64,000 bases of DNA from Betaproteobacteria bacterium (GTDB taxonomy: Bacteria > Pseudomonadota > Gammaproteobacteria > Burkholderiales > Rhodocyclaceae): contig JAHRYN010000001.1 in assembly GCA_020621405.1 (NCBI GenBank), positions 434,001 to 498,000 of the forward strand, given 5' to 3'. The translations under genes and the position numbers were made by a program. Positions 62,872 to 64,000 of the stretch are shown here, piece after piece (the stretch's first letter is position 1; each line of letters begins with the position of its first letter). The notes beneath the pieces were generated by a model that did not search any database, was not told the DNA's origin, and saw only the letters and a program-made list of their open reading frames with translations.

Positions 62872-63120
62872 TCAGACCGCCCGCGCCTGAGCCATCTTGG
62901 CCAGCGCACTCCGCACCTCGCCCACGTTCCAGCGCAGCATGCTGTGAGAATGGCGGATCGGGAGCGGGATGACACCCGCCTTCCAGCGGCGCTTCAGGGT
63001 TTCGTTCGAGCAGGACAGCAACGCGCACATGTCGCGCGGGCCGATCTGGGCGGAGTCGGGCAACTGATCGAAGTTGCGTGTAGCCGGAGAGACTTCCTGA
63101 GTAGCGATCTTTCTTGACAT
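62872..63120 (-). CDS. Small HTH protein (AlpA/excisionase-like)
   Basis: 82 residues with a MerR/AlpA-type HTH (D-M-C-A-L-L-S-C-S-N-E-T-L-K-R-R-W-K-A-G-V-I-P) followed by a short wing. GAGG lies eight bases before ATG 63120. Such proteins regulate satellites and act as recombination directionality factors. It is separated from the gene to its right by about 75 A/T-rich bases that probably hold a promoter. Confidence 0.7.
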   Translation of the reverse strand: MSRKIATQEVSPATRNFDQLPDSAQIGPRDMCALLSCSNETLKRRWKAGVIPLPIRHSHSMLRWNVGEVRSALAKMAQARAV

Positions 63121-63194
63121 GCAAAGCACCTCATTGAATGGGCTTGCACGTCATTTAGAAGTAAAGAAATTGCTCTGAAAACGTTCTGCGCAAA

Positions 63195-63665
63195 TTATTT
63201 ATTTTTTGACGGACGCCGACCGCTGTTTGCACGGTGCGCTCTCTTAGCAAGCGCATCGGGCTTGAGTTCTGCAACTTCCGCTTCAAGCTCGTCGATACGA
63301 CCCTGCAAGACCTGAATTTCCTTTAAGAGATCGTTCGCCACAGGGTTATCCGGGTAGGAAATCGGCACTTTGTTCTGAGGTGCTACTCCCTCAATTGACC
63401 ATCTGATAGCGAACGTGGAGGACACAGTCGTTGGAAGACCAGAAAAGCAACCGGCCCAGCCTTTCTGATCGCTAGCCCATGCAACCAAGTGTGGCAACTC
63501 GAACTTCCCGCTCGACGACATCTTCAGCAAGTTAGATTTCTTCACCAGCTTGCGGTGGTAGCTGATGCGGGAACGAACAACAGTCTCGTCATCACCGGTG
63601 CGCGATACGATGAGTGCGACCGCCTCTTTCAACGTGAGCTGAGCGAAGGCTTTGTGTTTTTTCAT
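63195..63665 (-). CDS. Unknown protein preceding the iteron array
   Basis: 156 residues. ATG 63665 is chosen because the first GTAACC repeats lie just upstream and the extra codons to 63710 run through them. The N-terminal half has an HTH-like helical pattern (T-L-K-E-A-V-A-L-I-V, S-R-I-S-Y-H-R-K-L-V-K-K). The C-terminus has a coiled coil (L-L-K-E-I-Q-V-L-Q-G-R-I-D-E-L-E-A-E-V) and a basic tail. It may bind the repeats as an initiator or copy-control factor. Confidence 0.55.
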   Translation of the reverse strand: MKKHKAFAQLTLKEAVALIVSRTGDDETVVRSRISYHRKLVKKSNLLKMSSSGKFELPHLVAWASDQKGWAGCFSGLPTTVSSTFAIRWSIEGVAPQNKVPISYPDNPVANDLLKEIQVLQGRIDELEAEVAELKPDALAKRAHRANSGRRPSKNK

Positions 63666-63676
63666 CCAATCATCCC

Positions 63677-64000
63677 GTAACCACCAGTAACCACCGCCAA
63701 AAGGGGCCATGGTTACAACCCTGTTGCCACGAAAGCCGCATAGATACTAGTGTTTACTAACTTGTAACCACAGTAACCAGTGTAACCACTGGTTTTCCCT
63801 CTCTTAGGTCCGCGTCGATTTTTCTCCGTTCGGGAATCACTGGCGAAAGTGAACTTTGCGTCGCTGACCTGAAGGTGTTCAAAATCGGTGGTTACGGCGG
63901 TTACAGTGGTTACATGAAAAATTAATTCAATAATTCATGGCGTTAGAAGCAGTACCTGTAACCACACCCCATCCCATGTAACCACTGAAGACATGGTTAC
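63677..64000. repeat. Array of GGTTAC/GTAACC motifs, probable iteron origin
   Basis: GTAACC occurs at 63677, 63687, 63764, 63773, 63782, 63958 and 63978. GGTTAC occurs at 63711, 63890, 63899, 63908 and 63995. Most read GTAACCAC. The triplets at 63764-63787 (forward) and 63890-63913 (reverse) have exact 9-base spacing and face each other across about 100 bases; A/T-rich DNA (63914-63940) follows. No gene is seen in 63711-64000. This is typical of a replication origin or a regulator's operator cluster, next to replication genes. Confidence 0.75.

Larger units (their letters stand above)
55787..64000 (-). mobile_element. Phage-like element: replication genes joined to tail genes
   Basis: Nine - strand genes, several overlapping by four bases, run from an iteron-like region at the right edge to 55787. 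Replication and regulation genes (HTH, Toprim/DUF927 protein) are followed directly by tail-chaperone-like and tape-measure genes and an HTH protein. No capsid, portal, large terminase, lysis or integrase gene is visible in the window. It is a decayed prophage or a phage satellite; the right end is outside the window. Confidence 0.6.

Noticed and set aside
63677-64000. CRISPR array
   Set aside because: The repeats are only 6-8 bases, occur on both strands and have 9-10 base or irregular spacing. There are no equal spacers and no cas genes.

Overview
The window is most easily read as the right-hand part of a large integrative and conjugative element (ICE) of the ICEclc / PAGI-2 type in a GC-rich beta- or gammaproteobacterium, followed by host DNA that carries a second, phage-like element. 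The support is a run of conjugation genes of the families named after Pseudomonas PFL_4704 to PFL_4711, a MobH relaxase, and a 644-residue P4-type tyrosine integrase next to an intact tRNA-Gly(GCC). The left end of the ICE is outside the window. The host species cannot be fixed from the sequence.

Layout. 1-11149: type IV secretion and mating-pair genes on the + strand. 11156-12387: a DUF3742 gene and a YhaV/PrlF toxin-antitoxin pair on the - strand, with a perfect 20-bp palindrome between the -35 and -10 elements. 12620-14485: the relaxase. 14486-20802: a junkyard of IS elements (an IS21-type remnant, an intact IS3-type element, a truncated IS3-type element), three gene fragments, and a 43-nt 3' end of a tRNA-Thr with its terminator, which marks an old integration boundary inside the ICE. 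20879-24497: a - strand operon (TetR regulator, DUF4105 membrane protein, lipoprotein esterase). 24949-40005: a tightly packed + strand operon of about 15 kb. It encodes an outer-membrane factor, an HlyD adaptor, an RbbA-type double ATPase-permease, a second permease, phasin, PhaB, a DUF3141 protein, a MaoC-like/phosphotransacetylase fusion, an SDR, acetate kinase and a GltS-type carrier. Upstream lies an FNR/Anr-type box, a sigma70-like promoter and a leader hairpin. 40186-50014: PHA synthase, a universal stress protein, an LpxR-like protein, PRPP synthetase, a divergent phosphoketolase-family enzyme, a beta-CASP nuclease and a long-type nucleoside phosphorylase. 50201-53311: regulators and a frameshifted DyP peroxidase gene. 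53349-55584: integrase, terminator and tRNA-Gly.

How the cargo may work together (inference): the enzymes can be joined into a stress and energy-storage module. RNA or nucleotides (beta-CASP nuclease, phosphorylase, PRPP synthetase) and sugar phosphates (phosphoketolase-like enzyme) would feed acetyl phosphate. Acetate kinase would turn this into ATP, and the phosphotransacetylase would turn it into acetyl-CoA for polyhydroxybutyrate (PhaB, PhaC, phasin). No beta-ketothiolase (PhaA) is present, so a host enzyme would have to supply that step. The FNR-type box suggests induction at low oxygen.

55787-64000: a compact - strand cluster with an HTH protein, small ORFs, a Toprim/DUF927 primase-helicase, a tail-chaperone-like protein, a tape-measure protein and an HTH protein. 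Upstream is an array of at least twelve GGTTAC/GTAACC motifs with two mirrored triplets at 9-bp spacing, which looks like an iteron origin. Capsid, portal, large terminase and integrase genes are not seen, so this is either a decayed prophage or a satellite that pairs replication with tail-length genes.
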